Of a stretch of DNA of 64,000 bases, positions 46,029 through 57,470 are shown one piece after another. Made by a program: the position numbers and the translations under genes. Origin of the DNA: Nageia nagi (lineage: Eukaryota > Pinophyta); assembly GCA_050084985.1 (NCBI GenBank), contig JBITNC010000001.1, forward strand, positions 49,166,001 to 49,230,000. The letters run 5' to 3'. Position 1 is the first letter of the stretch. The number at the start of each line of letters is the position of its first letter. The notes beneath the pieces are model-generated. The model was not told where the DNA came from. It made no database searches and saw only the letters and a program-made list of their open reading frames with translations.

Positions 46029-47509
46029 TGATGAGCTGAACTAAGGCTCACTCCTCAAATGTATCCTAGGATAGGGTTGTTTAGCTCCAAGATCGAAATT
46101 AGTCAAAACATCCTAAAAAATGCATAAATATTCTAATGACTTGCTAGAAATGTAAAATATGATTTTGAACTTACAAAAATGCCTCCAAAATCCAACATCT
46201 AGCTATGATGGGTAAATACAAAATAACATAAGAAAATACCTCTAGTGTTCTAACAATTCAATCAAGGAGCAAAAATAGAAAATAAATAATGCAAATACCA
46301 TTCTTGATCTAATTTCTAAGCATAGGAGAATAATTACAACAAAATGATAGCAAATATGTAATTGGATTGATAAAAAAATGGTAGAAGTGCAATTACAACA
46401 TTTTTATCTACCTAAGGAGCTTCTACCAAGACTACCTTTAAGAGGGTTATGTTGGATGGCTCCAGGGCATCACCAATCATAGTAGCAATGAGGCACAGAC
46501 TAAGTCTTCCTCCATAGATTTTTTTCTGGAACCATCAATTTTCCTCTCAAGATGGATAAATTAAGGTTAATGTTATCCTATATGCACCTCAATACCTCAA
46601 ATTCATGTTTCCCTACAAGTGGTGGATAAAGAGTTCTCACACTCAATCCAAAAATGGGTTTAATAATAATAATTAACATATATCTTGTGTAATACAATAA
46701 TCATCCTTATATAGGCAAGGTAATCCATCTTCTAATCTTGCATTGAGATGATCCAATGGTGGAAGGGTATGATCTATATGCTCCATCTATCAATGTTATG
46801 ATTGGAGAGCCTAGGGATAAATCAAATCTCATCCAAGGGTCTAAAAATGCCACATCCATGTAGAGATGATTTCTAGATGCCTTGGGATCATCATGGTTAC
46901 TCAAGTTAAGTGCCATAAATCCATCCTTGTCCCACATCCAAGTGTAGGATTCATAATCTTTCCCTAAGGATGCTAAATTACAAGATCTAATGGCCAAGTA
47001 TGCAACATCCCATTAAAGAGACTAATATTGCATTTATAATTATTAATGTACCTTATAATCATGTATTACAATTGACCTACAAAATTACAAGTATTATTTG
47101 TGCATAAATACCAATGGTCTATTTATTACATATAAATAACAAATAATGACTCATAGAGTCCTACATTCCATGTTGGATAATCTCTAAGTGGAATTACATT
47201 AAAATATTCCTAATTAAATATGAATCACACCTAGATTGATGAAATATTAATAACATAGCCTTAAAGGATGGATGTAACTCTCAAATGAGAGTAAATCATG
47301 GATTCCCCTATGTAGATGATATAAACAGACTATCCTGGAGGGTGAACTTCAAAGTACCATAACTTTCTCATTTATTATTGAAAGTAGGTTGTATAACTTG
47401 TCAAAATGATTGATACAATATCCACTATCCATTCCAAGTGCTGAAATGTCCATTCCTAGCTTGTAGAAGATGAAATCTCCTTAAAACTAAAAAAGAGTGA
47501 GAACTTACA
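46029..47509 (-). repeat. E5 LTR, right copy (about 1481 bp)
   Basis: On the - strand starts TGTAAGTTCTC at 47509 and ends ...TCATCA at 46029. Long aligned stretches with 41678-42984, e.g. 'atgccacat' to 'taatattgcattt', establish the pair. A TATA box (TATATAA, 46713-46707) is conserved in both. Confidence 0.88.
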
Positions 47510-47517
47510 AATTGGGG

Positions 47518-48260
47518 ACATTACATAAAGAATGGAAGAGTATTCTCTTGCAAGAAAAACCCTTTGTCAAGAAAGTAATAAGCATGGCTCTAGAATCAAA
47601 CTTTTCCCAACAAATGGTGAGCATTACAATCCCAAAAAACATAATAGAATTGAAAGAAAATGGTATGAAAAATACCCTAGTGGGAAGATTCATAAGGGTT
47701 TGACCTCCTCTTGAACTTATCTAAAACTAGATAAAGGAAATATTGAGTACTAAGGGACTTGTCTCCCTTATCATTCTTTGAAAAGAGTTCCTCATATTCA
47801 AATTTCAATTCAAGCAAAATCTATAGAAAGTAATTGAATTAGGGCCATGGTTTTTAGTAATGAAAGGATTGGTGATTATGAAATGGGAAAAGAGGTTTTC
47901 TCCTTAAATAGAAAATTTTAATCTAATTCCTACTTGGGTTTCATTACCCATATTGCATCTATCTTGTTGACACATAGTGTGATTGTAGGAGTTGCTAAGG
48001 AAATAGGTACCCTAGTCACGATTGAGTGAGCAACTTGACTGAAACTTAAACTCATAGATTCCAAATTTATAGTTAACTTGGATATAACTAAACCATTGAT
48101 GAAATAAATCAAACTAAAAGCTAAAGATGGAAGAGAATGGATCCAATCTATAGTAATTGAAAATTTGTTAGTTCAATGTGGTATTTGAAAAATTTTCAAT
48201 CATTATGTCAAAGACTATCCAAAGAAAATACTAAAAGATGAAGAAAGGTGAACTAAAGAA
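47518..48260 (+). pseudogene. LINE ORF1 (DUF4283 and zinc knuckle)
   Basis: W-K-S-I-L-L-Q-E-K, V-S-I-T-I-P-K-N-I-I, N-T-L-V-G-R-F-I-R-V (open to 47703). In the same frame come L-G-P-W-F-L-V-M-K-G-L-V-I and M-K-W-E-K-R-F-S-P, then P-T-W-V-S-L-P-I-L-H-L. This is the DUF4283 fold of plant LINE ORF1 ('LvGrF...gpWf...l.l..W...f.p...p.WvrlP.lP.eyw'). Near 48180-48230, V-Q-C-G-I-x-K-F-N-H-Y-V-K-D-Y is a CCHC knuckle that has lost two Cys. ORF1 binds LINE RNA. Confidence 0.88.
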
Positions 48261-48809
48261 AAATAAGAAAATTCTAACAAAGAAGAGAAGGGGAACAAGA
48301 ATGGAAAAATAGTTCCCAAACAAAAAAAAGGGGAAATGTGAAAGAATTTTAGTAAATAGTTTGCGAAAACCCCTACAAAATATCCAAATAAAGGTAAGTG
48401 AATTATGGTAAAGATAACCATCCAACAATAATTAAAAATCAATATGCAGTCCTAAGAATACTGGAAGGCAACAATAAAGAGAATATTGATTATCATTGAT
48501 ACTTCTTATAGAATGAGACCACAAACATGGAAGTAGTTAAGGTAATAAAGGGAAAAGAAGGACAAGAGGTTAGAAGGATTATAAAATAAGCAAGAAACAT
48601 AAATAATCAAGCCACATATACAACTACTCAACATTAGGTCCAAAAATATTTTCAACACCAAGAAAACTCCAAATGTTAGATAATCCCATGTTGTAATACC
48701 ATTTGTAAGAGAAACCAAAAGTAATCTCATAGAGTAAGATATTACCAATGGAAAACAACACACACTAGGGCTGAGTGGAGGCCAAATTGAATCTTGAGCA
48801 TCTAAATAA

Positions 48810-49550
48810 AGATATTATCCTAGAACATTAGGGGTTGTAATGCCCTTGGAAGAAAAAGGTACTTTAAAGATCTCTAGCATGAAACAAAACCCAACATAGT
48901 ACTCATTCAGGAATCTAAAGTTAATGAAGCATGTATAATAGATACCAAAAGAAGAATGTGGATGGAGTCAAAGTTATAATGGCAAGAATCTGATAGGGCT
49001 TCAAGAGGTTTAATGACTCTATGGGACTTAGACACAATGCATTCTAAAGGAATTCAACCTCAAAATTGTTTCAAAATGTACATCCACACTTATATTTTTA
49101 ATATTGAGTATATTTTTGAATTTATCATCATCAACTTATATGCACCCAATGATTTACTTAAAATAAGGAATGCATTTGAGTTTCTAACAGAAGATAGGCT
49201 TTCATCCTTTGATATCTCTTGTATCATTATGGAAGAATTTAATACTAACCTCCATCCTCATAAGAAATTAGGGGGAGGTAAAGAAAAAATATAGTGATAT
49301 GGCATATTTAAAAAAGTTCTTATATGATAATAACCTTATTGATTTATATTTAATGGGGGAAAGATTCCCTTGGAACAACATGAGGATTGAGGAAGATCTC
49401 ATCCAAAATTAATTAGATATAGTTGCATGCTCCCCTTCTTGACTTGATAAGTTCCTATATTATTCAATAATGGCCCAAACTAAGATATATTTTGATCACA
49501 TACCCCTTCTCCTCCAAACTACCCTATAAGAGAAAAAAATCTCCCTTTTG
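48810..49550 (+). pseudogene. LINE ORF2 apurinic-type endonuclease
   Basis: I-W-N-I-R-G-C-N-A-L-G-R-K-R, then I-V-L-I-Q-E-S-K with the catalytic Glu (near 48890-48920), then an open stretch 49013-49294 with I-I-I-N-L-Y-A-P-N-D. Later L-I-D-L-Y-L-M-G-E and I-Y-F-D-H-I-P-L-L-L, the S-D-H motif with Ser changed to Phe. This nicks target DNA to start reverse transcription. Two frameshifts. Confidence 0.92.
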
Positions 49551-50139
49551 ATTTGAAGCTATTTGGCTCACACACCCAAAACTAGAAGAAAATATTAACA
49601 AATGATGGAAGGTTGAGGTGAAAGGAACCAAAATGTTTCAGGTTCATAAGAAGTTGATCCTCCTAAAAGAAAAGCTAAATAAGTGAAACTAATATAATTT
49701 CAAACATAATGAATTAGAAAAAAAGGAAATCAAGGGTGAGCTAGATAAATTAGAACTAAAAATCCAAAGAGAAGGTAGATCCCAAGAAACCAAAACATAG
49801 GAGATAACCTTAGGAACCAATATTAAATCATCCTTAAGTAAGAGGAGATTTATTAGATACAATAATTTAGAATCACTTTGATTAAGAAAGGAAATTGAAA
49901 TAATAAATTTTTAAACTTTTGACATTAAGGAGGTGGGCCAACAATGAGATAAGTGATCTAGAAAGAGTCGATGATAGTATAATAGAAGATGAGAAAGAGA
50001 TGAAAGAACTTACAGTCTCCTTTTATAAAAATGTTATCATAAAGGATATGAAAGAAGATTATAATTCATCTAGATAACTACTAAATAATATCTTAATTTT
50101 GATTAGTGAAGAGGATATTACAAAACTCAAAGACCCATT

Positions 50140-50315
50140 CTCAAAGAAAGAGATCACTTCCATGATTTTTATGATGGGAAAAGATAAATCCCTTGGCCCT
50201 AATGGCTTCTCTACCATATTCTTCCACAAATTTTGGAACATTATAGGATATGATGTGATTAAAGTGATCTAATATTTTCAAAAGCATAATACTTTGCTAA
50301 AATGTTGGAATACTA
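50140..50315 (+). pseudogene. LINE ORF2 RT, N-terminal fragment
   Basis: D-K-S-L-G-P-N-G-F-S-T-I-F-F-H-K-F-W-N-I-I-G matches the first block of plant LINE RT ('GkDKSPGPDGFt..F'). It goes on V-I-K-V-I and L-L-K-C-W-N-T-T, where it ends at the CACTA terminus. 49551-50139 is the spacer between endonuclease and RT, Lys-rich and frame-broken. Confidence 0.88.
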
Positions 50316-50345
50316 CACTACTACAATTCAAGCTCATAGCATCGT
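50316..50345 (+). repeat. CACTA terminal inverted repeat, left
   Basis: CACTACTACAATTCAAG followed by 'ctcatagcatcgtgac'. It begins exactly where the LINE RT reading loses sense, after a possible 3-bp target CTA (50313-50315). Confidence 0.72.
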
Positions 50346-50429
50346 GACAGGCGTTGCTTCTTTGTTTTCATGTCCAATGTTATTAGTATCATTTGGCATA
50401 TAATTTCTTGTTTAGAAATTTTTAAATTT

Positions 50430-50700
50430 TATTCAATGCCCTATTCAACACTAAATATGACTCTACTACTGATGCCATTATTGACTCCAAAAATGATGCT
50501 TCACAAATCTACATGCAACTCTAATACTAACTTTATAATTGATTTTATATTAGATGCTAATAGAGATGCTAAATTGATGCTATCTTGACTCTATACAAGA
50601 CTCAAAAATGGACTCTAGAAGAGATGTTACTATGACTCTATAGAAGATGCTATTAAGACTCTATAAGCAACATTATGCCAAATATTATAATAAACTCTCT
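50430..50700. repeat. CACTA subterminal motif cluster, left arm
   Basis: Repeated short words, 'gatgct' (many), 'gactcta' and 'agagatgct', at irregular 20-40 bp spacing. CACTA elements have such motif clusters inside each end as transposase-binding sites. Confidence 0.6.
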
Positions 50701-50849
50701 CGTTGATGTTAATCCCTTTATAGATAAGGTAAAAAATAAAATAAAATCTCCAACCTTATTTTGGTTATCAAACATCACCTTATGCTAATACTTTTATACT
50801 TTTAACATTTCTTTTAGGCAAGGTGTTATAGAACACCATCTTACAGGCC

Positions 50850-51195
50850 TTTTAGTGGTTAGGGTTAGTAGTGGTTAAGGTTTAGTAGTTAGGGTTAGGG
50901 GTTAGGTATTAATATAATAAAACTAGATATTAATAATGTAATATAAATAAATTATATTAAAATTAGGTATTAATATTAAATAATACCTTAATAAGGTTAG
51001 TGTTAATGGTTAGGGTTAATGGTTAGAATTTGTAGTGATTAAGGTTTAGTAGTTAGGGTGAGTTGCTAGGGTTAGTGGTTAGGGGTTAGGTTTTAGGATT
51101 TGGGGTTAGGGTGCTTAGGTATTAGTGGTAAACAGTAAGGGTTATGGTACTTTGGGGTTAGTGGTTAGTGTTAAGGTTAGCGATTAAATTTTATG
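50850..51195 (+). repeat. Telomere-like degenerate repeat, left arm of C1
   Basis: Many near-copies of the plant telomere unit on the + strand (gttaggg, ggtttag, gttagtg), interrupted by A/T-rich spacer at 50910-51000. Not a true array: units vary and spacing is irregular. Confidence 0.8.
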
Positions 51196-51359
51196 CATTC
51201 ATTCTAGACATGGAGAGCACCTAGCTCACCATTATTTTGACTTTGTATGTGGGCTAATACATTATTGGAGTTGTTGCAGGTTCCATATCCTAGCAACCTT
51301 TAGCAAATGTTGATCATAAATGCCTAACATTATTTGAATAAGAATTTGATGGGAGAACC

Positions 51360-52298
51360 TAATAAACTCTATCTTTAGGATCCATTTAACTGCATGAGCT
51401 CCTATCTATTTTTTTGGTACATAGTCTTAAAACCACTAAGCTTAACAAGAGGAATCACACTCCCTCCACATGTTTCTTTAAATTTAGTAATGACCTATAT
51501 AATCTTGTACATATGTCTAACTTCCTATAGGGTATTTACATATAATCTATAAAGAGGCCAAACATAACCTTTCCTAGGAAATATTTTCACAAGCCTAGCT
51601 TCAACTTTCTCCCCATTCATAACATGAGAAAATGCATTGAGAAATTTGGTTCTCATTTTCCTTCCAAACTCAAATTAATTATCCATATGCCTTATAAAAT
51701 CCATTTTTCCCAATTAATTAAATTCTCACCATTATGATATTTTTTGTCTAACCAACTCATTTGCACATTAAAGGGATGCAAGGATATAACTTTATTAATA
51801 AGAGCATAATAATGAGGCATTCCATCATCTTCATCATATATAGCCCAAATTTGGTTCTCCTTCAAGCAATTTTCCATTATATCCTAGAAAAAATTATAAA
51901 AATATGCATCCATCACATATATAGAAAGTGGATCAACAATTTTAATAGAAGGGTACTCCTTGAAAGGAATAAAATCTAGCTTCTTCCTCTTTTTATACTT
52001 TGCATTCATCTTTTTAGTCTTCTTTGGAGCCTTTTTTGCAACATGCTTTCTAAATTTATCTTTTCCATTCATCCCATCATCCTCTTCTATGTTGTCACTC
52101 CTTTCTACTTCATTTAAACTCTTTGTGTGGTCATTAATGGACATATTTAAAACCTCAATAGGTCCACTACAATGTGAGAATATATTGGATGGTTTATTTT
52201 TCTTAGAATACAAGACACTCTTGCATCTATTTGCAAGAGGAAAAAATAGCCCAAAAGGTGCGTGTAACATTATTTCCAATAAAAGTGTAGGTGTTTGA
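51360..52298 (-). pseudogene. Captured DUF3444 domain gene fragment
   Basis: Open on the - strand 52279-51884 (Lys-rich, K-K-A-P-K-K-T-K-K, ending D-P-L-S-I-Y-V-M-D) and 51877-51692. The latter reads N-Q-I-W-A-I-Y-D-E-D-D-G-M-P-H-Y-Y-A-L-I and W-L-D-K-K-Y-H-N-G-E-N. After one stop it continues A-R-L-V-K-I-F-P-R-K-G-Y-V-W-P-L-Y, then G-G-S-V-I-P-L-V-K-L-S-G-F-K-T-M. The phrase 'qiWAiYDeDDGMPryYalI' is the hallmark of DUF3444, a domain of DnaJ-related plant proteins. The J domain is not seen. It lies on the same strand as the transposase, between it and the transposon end. Confidence 0.88.
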
Positions 52299-52513
52299 AG
52301 AATTGTTAGTTGTTATGTTTGAGGGTGCAATTCCCTTAGTCCTAAGGAGTCAAGGTTCTTCTAGGCTGCAGGTGGACTTGAATGAAAATTATCAAGTGGG
52401 ACAAAACCTCAAGACAAGGGTACAACTTATGTTTGGCTTTATCATACCATCCATTACTATTAGCTCAAAACTACAATCTTTTTTGACACTTACATTCTTA
52501 TTTAGTTTATATA

Positions 52514-52514
<1 letters not shown>

Positions 52515-52556
<42 letters not shown>
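52515..52556. repeat. TA microsatellite
   Basis: About 20 TA units between the DUF3444 and DUF4216 parts of C1. Confidence 0.95.
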
Positions 52557-52557
<1 letters not shown>

Positions 52558-52727
52558 ATACTAAAGTACATTATTAACTATATTAATAATGATTGAGGAG
52601 GAGAAAAAGTTTCTTACACTAGTACATGTGGAATTTTTGAATAACATTCATACATATAAACATCCATAACATAACATTCTATAAGAATATAAATCAAATA
52701 TTGAATGCTTCCACTTTGTTTTATTAC

Positions 52728-53100
52728 TTAATCAATAAGATAATGTACAATAGATTTTTCTATAGAATCATAATTAATTACAAACAACATTTTCTCATCT
52801 ACAACATTTGGGACAAAAACTATTTGATGATAATGTTGTATTAAAACATATGGATCTTTCCCTTGTGGTAAATACCATGTGGAGTCAATTGCTTGATATT
52901 TACTACGAATATCATGCATAATTTTAGCCCTATAAAGTGTGTTAAACCATTTACACTTAAATACAACACATTGGAAGGCCCTATAATCTAATTGAATAAT
53001 CTCTTGAATTTATTCAACATAACTTAATGTTCCTTGTATCAAGTTTGTAACTCTTCCATATGCATGATTTACTTGGTCAAAAATAGCTTGCACTCTAGAG
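52728..53100 (-). pseudogene. CACTA transposase C-terminal part (DUF4216)
   Basis: On the - strand: Y-G-R-V-T-N-L-I-Q-G-T-L-S-Y-V-E, L-D-Y-R-A-F-Q-C-V-V-F-K-C-K-W-F-N-T. Then the open stretch 52919-52728 with A-I-D-S-T-W-Y-L-P-Q-G-K-D-P-Y-V-L and H-Q-I-V-F-V-P-N-V. This is the DUF4216 module that follows Tnp2 in plant CACTA elements ('VlFKCdWfD...'). Confidence 0.85.
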
Positions 53101-53699
53101 TCAAATATCACTCTTTACTCATCCTTCTCTTGAATTCTGAAGTGTTGACCATACGCCCACATTGACAAGAACGATAAATGCTTGCATACATTTACATGAA
53201 AAAGTTATCAATTTAAAAATTATTATATTTATATCAGTTGCAAGTGTTTGATAAAAATACTAAAAATTAAATGCATATGATTAAAAATACTAATTACCCA
53301 TGCATTGCATCCAATAGTTATATCTAATGCATTTACATCATCCTCATCCAAGTTTTCTTTGATAGTCTATTTTATTTCAATTTCAGTCTTCATCCATGAC
53401 CTTGTACACTATTTTGGTAGATTTCTAGTTGTATTTTCCCTATGATTTTGTCTATAATTTTGTCTAGTTTATCATCTTTGATCATTGTACAATTTGATCC
53501 ACTTCTTACAACACGAAAAATGCATCATGATAAAGTCATCTATAGATTTACGCATGTCAAAATATGTAAATTCATAATCAATATATATCATGGCATAATA
53601 TATGCCTATTAATAAGAATTTATTAATTAAATTTAATCAAAATTAATATGCATATTATAACTATATAAAATTACCAATATCAAAATTATTGTTATATGT

Positions 53700-54722
53700 A
53701 CCTTTAAGAGAATATGGTATCCTGTTTGATTCTAAAATCTCCCATTTTAATTTTTTTATGTCTTTTTCTGCATTCCACATCTTTAGCACAAAAGGATTGA
53801 TTTGGGAAATATGCTTAGTTGCATAAAAAATGATTCTTGTACAAAGATTCCCTCACCTATATATCCTTCTGGACATGATTTTTTTCTAACAAATATTTTT
53901 AGTACTTTTAAAAATCTCTTCACAAAAAACATCTTTCTAACACTCACAACACCTACATTTTCAATATCATCTACTACGTAGATCAAAAAGTGCACTTGTA
54001 TATCCATAAAATTAGCAAGCATTTCTTTTTAAAGCATACAAATAGTTTCAACAATGAATGTGTGCCAAATATCAATTTCACCCACATATATCTCATTTGA
54101 AGATAACCACCTATTTATAAAAATATAATTAATATTGTCAAAATATTATATGTCAACAAGCATATATTATTATAAAACAATGTCCATGAATGTTTTTAAA
54201 CATGATAAATTACCTTAAAAATAATGATAATTGATCAATTTCTTTGCTTAGATCAGAAGGTAAACTCACACATCCACAAATTGCAATTGGAAAAATATAT
54301 TACAAAAATAGGTGAACTTATAAGAAAAAATATGTTGTAAACTCACACATCCACCAATAGATATATAGTATGAGATCAATACCTTCATGAAGTTGTGGAA
54401 ATCATGAGACTTGAATGCTCATATTAAAGATGATCCATATTTAGTTGGTGCTCTAATGATTCTAACAACTTTGTTTAACTTCTCCATTTCATCTTCTTTC
54501 ATAAGCCATGTGGGAGTAGGTACATTTGATGTTCCATCTTCATTTTGGCCTATCCATAATGAATGTTTTATCCTAATTTATTTTAAATATTTTCTTGCTA
54601 TATCACCATATAATTCTTTTTTTGTTGTGAACCAATACAATGAAGATGTTACATTCTTTATAATATACATAGGATCCATCAAGTGTGCCACTAACAAGTC
54701 CAACATGTATGGAAGTTTATGA
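53700..54722 (-). pseudogene. CACTA transposase middle part (DUF4218)
   Basis: On the - strand: L-P-Y-M-L-D-L-L-V-A-H-L-M-D-P-M near 54720-54670, then I-R-I-K-H-S-L-W-I, F-K-S-H-D-F-H-N-F-M. The open stretch 54022-53783 has V-H-F-L-I-Y-V-V-D and K-F/I-F-V-R-K-K-S-C-P-E-G-Y-I-G-E-G. The 'vHlpvhl...l..LK.yVRNkarPEGsIaE' pattern is DUF4218. One intron-sized gap is suggested at 54100-54230. Confidence 0.85.
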
Positions 54723-56250
54723 AGTATTGATAGCCTTTTCATGCCTACAAATATGTATAAAACTAATCATAATATAATTGATAAAATAATAAAATTAAAA
54801 TATTACAAATGTGCATATTTTCACCAACAATAATCTCACCTATGGGTAAGTCATTTTTGCTAACAATAATCTCATAATTTGTACCTACAACAAGACCTTT
54901 CTCATAGTCTCTTTGTCTAACTTCTTTCACTTTTTGTTGGTACTTTATAGATCAATCCATAGGAGTTGTGAAACAAGGAATGGGGGTGTTATCAATCTTA
55001 CCATAATTTCTATTTGTTCACATTTTATTTTCTGTTGGAAAATATTTTCTATGGTCAAAGTATTCCATCTTCCTCATTTGAGTCGAATATCTCACTATGA
55101 GATTTTTCACACAACATGAACATGCATGATAACCTTTGGTTTTATAACTTGTAATAAATTTTATTAGAGAATGCATAACTAATCATATGGTAAAAGAAAA
55201 ATAAATAATATGTTTAATATTAAATTAATATGCACTAATGATAAATATTATATATATGCATACCTAAACAAATAGTAAGCCTTGGATAGTCATGTATAGT
55301 CCAACGTAGTATGCCATATAATTTGAATGGGCTCTAATATAAAGGTCTAGATATATTATTCATTTGAATTCGTTCTCAAAAGAGCATCAATTTATCAATT
55401 AATGGTTGAAAGTAGATGTTCATATTTTTCACTTGATGCTTTCTAGAGACTATAAGAGCCAACATCAAATGCTCTTTTCTTTTAGACATCCATGGAGGTA
55501 AGTTATAATTGATTATAAAAATAGGCAAACATGAATAAGTAGATTATTATTTCTCAAATGGATTTACACCATCCATTGTTAAACCCAATCTGACACAACT
55601 AGGTCCAACTTCAAATTTTTTGGTCCACTTTGTCTCTATATGTTTCATTGCTTTACTATATGCCAAAATGTAAATTACATCATATTTACTTCTATTTCTT
55701 ACATGAAAATCCATAATTTGTCCAAATGACTTACACCAAAACAATCACATTAGCCTAGGAATGATTGACATATGAATAAATTTCTTTTGAGGAATATTTT
55801 TCTTTTCTTTTCTTTTTCATATCTAGTTGCATCATACTTTGGACATGTACTTAATCTTTCATATGGTCCTCTATACAATATGCAATCATTAATACAAAGT
55901 TGGTATGTTGAACACTTTACCTCTGTATCCTTCAAAACTATGCATGCATTTCTATATGAAGGAGGGATCACATTGTCATCTAGAAGCACTTGTTCATTTA
56001 GTAACCTATAGTACCACACAAAGAAATAAATTTATTATGTTAAATATTAAATAATAAAAAAAATATAATATATAAATTTGTATAAATTTAAATATTGAAA
56101 AAATACATGCTTTAGAAGAGCAGTGAAACTTGTATCTAACCATCCATATTTGGTTTTAAAATTTATGAAAAAAAGGGTCTCTACTAACTTGGATAAGCAT
56201 GATCCTTCATATAATTTAGTTTTTGTAGCATTGTACAAGATATCATTTTC
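54723..56250 (-). pseudogene. CACTA transposase catalytic part (Tnp2)
   Basis: On the - strand: Y-E-G-S-C-L-S-K-L near 56200, then the open stretch 56019-55750 with S-T-Y-Q-L-C-I-N-D-C-I-L-Y-R-G-P-Y and C-P-K-Y-D-A-T-R-Y, the zinc-like 'C-NDCiLYr...CP.C...RY' block before Tnp2. At 55744-55547: V-R-L-G-L-T-M-D-G-V-N-P-F carrying the catalytic Asp of the DDE fold, then N-L-P-P-W-M-S (frameshifted) and W-T-I-H-D-Y-P. The protein would cut the CACTA ends. Frameshifts and stops throughout. Confidence 0.92.
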
Positions 56251-56782
56251 TAAATCATCATCCTTTGCACCATCATGTGTATGAAAATTAGAGGCATGAA
56301 CATATGCATCATCTTATCTATTTACATAGATTGATTCGATAAAATCATTCATTACTTTTTCATGATCCATATGAACATCACTATTATCTACTTCATTATT
56401 ATTGGTATTTGAATCCATGTCCTCATTGAATGCAAGATTTGGTACAACATTTGGTTCACTCAACCAACTTCCATATTCTTTAGGAGCTAAGAGTGTACAT
56501 ATTCACTTCCTCTAAGCCCTGTATTTGTTCAATTCAAAACAAGTACATAAGTCCTTGTGCTAGAGTTATCCTATGTATTTGTTGCATTTCAATGTGTCTA
56601 TCAAATCAGTTGTTATACAACATTAAAATAATTTTAAAAAATAAACATAATATTATCATTAAAAAATGAACAAGTGTATTGCATTAGTAATAAGTGAACA
56701 GGTGTATTGTAATAATAGCTCATAAATAGGTTTTACACAATATTTTTCATTAAAAGTTTATGAAAAAAATATACATCTTTCA

Positions 56783-57470
56783 TTAATAAATATTGCATGA
56801 ACAAACATCAATAAAGATTATATTTTTAAGCCTTTTTAGACTTTTTTCTTTGCATTTTATTTTTCTATAATTGCAAACCACTAATAGCTCATCACTAAAT
56901 TTCAAACTTCTAAGAGGAACTACACCTAAATAACTATCTAACTGTTCATGCATGAAGTCTTCTTTATGCTTTTCAAAATGGTGAAATTCACAATCTAGGA
57001 GGAACCCACTGTTGATGAAATTATTTATATATCCTATAATTTTTCCATGCATATTTTGCCTACCATCAATGTACAAATGTTCTAAAGGCTTGGGGTTTGA
57101 TTTGCAATTTGCAAAAATGTTATAGCTTCTAATGTCACCTTGCTTGTTTGCTAATTGTAGATAATCTTTTCTATTGTAAATTGGCCCACAAAATGGCATT
57201 AATGGATATTTTATACTACCTCAAGGAAAAAACACATCATTTAATATGAATAAACCTATGCTAACTCCATGTATATATTTAGATTCTCTTAACATGTATC
57301 TATTACCATAATATTTGAATGGCACATAATCTTTTGGAAATGGATCTTCGATTGACCATGCACCATATAGCTTTCGATCATATGTATGTTGATATAAATG
57401 TTGGTCTTGAGTAGGTAATGGAGGATCATACAAATTCTTTAAAGGTAGATCAAATGGAAAAGGTTCAACC
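56783..57470 (-). pseudogene. SET-domain ORF inside the CACTA element
   Basis: One - strand frame from 57470 to 56783, broken by a single TGA at 57220 (presumed CGA). It reads W-V-E-P-F-P-F-D-L-P, then R-E-S-K-Y-I-H-G-V-S-I-G-L-F-I-L-N-D and C-G-P-I-Y-N-R-K-D-Y. It goes on L-E-H-L-Y-I-D-G-R-Q-N-M-H-G-K-I, Y-I-N-N-F-I-N-S with a diverged N-C-E-F, and V-P-L-R-S-L-K-F-S-D-E-L-L-V-V-C-N-Y-R. That is the SET order: entry strand, 'G-ytr-ey', 'yiDg--g-nia-fiN', 'al--i--geELlv-Y'. The Asn-His pair is altered, so activity is doubtful. Exon-like acidic fragments lie upstream (near 57954-57822). Confidence 0.82.

Larger units (their letters stand above)
41505..47509 (-). mobile_element. E5: LTR element with two LTR-primer modules and unknown ORF
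   Basis: On the - strand: LTR (47509-46029), primer site (46025-46008), leader with degenerate repeats (45560-44640), coiled-coil-type ORF (44551 to about 43000), second LTR (42984-41678), then another primer site (41673-41656) and about 150 bp of leader before homology stops near 41505. Because the leftmost LTR is also followed by leader sequence, the array is LTR-internal-LTR-partial internal, as made by unequal recombination or tandem insertion. No target duplication is visible. The primer site is the initiator-Met type. No RT or integrase core was found in the internal region, so the unit is non-autonomous. Confidence 0.8.
47510..50315 (+). mobile_element. L1-type LINE, truncated at both ends
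   Basis: A + strand non-LTR element: ORF1 with DUF4283 domain and zinc knuckle (47518-48260), a low-complexity linker, ORF2 endonuclease (48810-49550), and the start of RT (50140-50315). The 5' end abuts the E5 LTR; the 3' end is cut by the CACTA element at 50316. No later RT, no poly-A tail and no target duplication are seen, so the remaining half must lie beyond the CACTA or be deleted. Confidence 0.9.

Noticed and set aside
48215-48763. Hydrophobic - strand ORFs over LINE ORF1/ORF2 linker
   Set aside because: Antisense of a Lys/Glu-rich LINE linker, which always looks hydrophobic on the other strand.
52291-52596. + strand ORF of 101 codons
   Set aside because: Ends in a TA microsatellite and overlaps antisense to the DUF3444 fragment; no motif.
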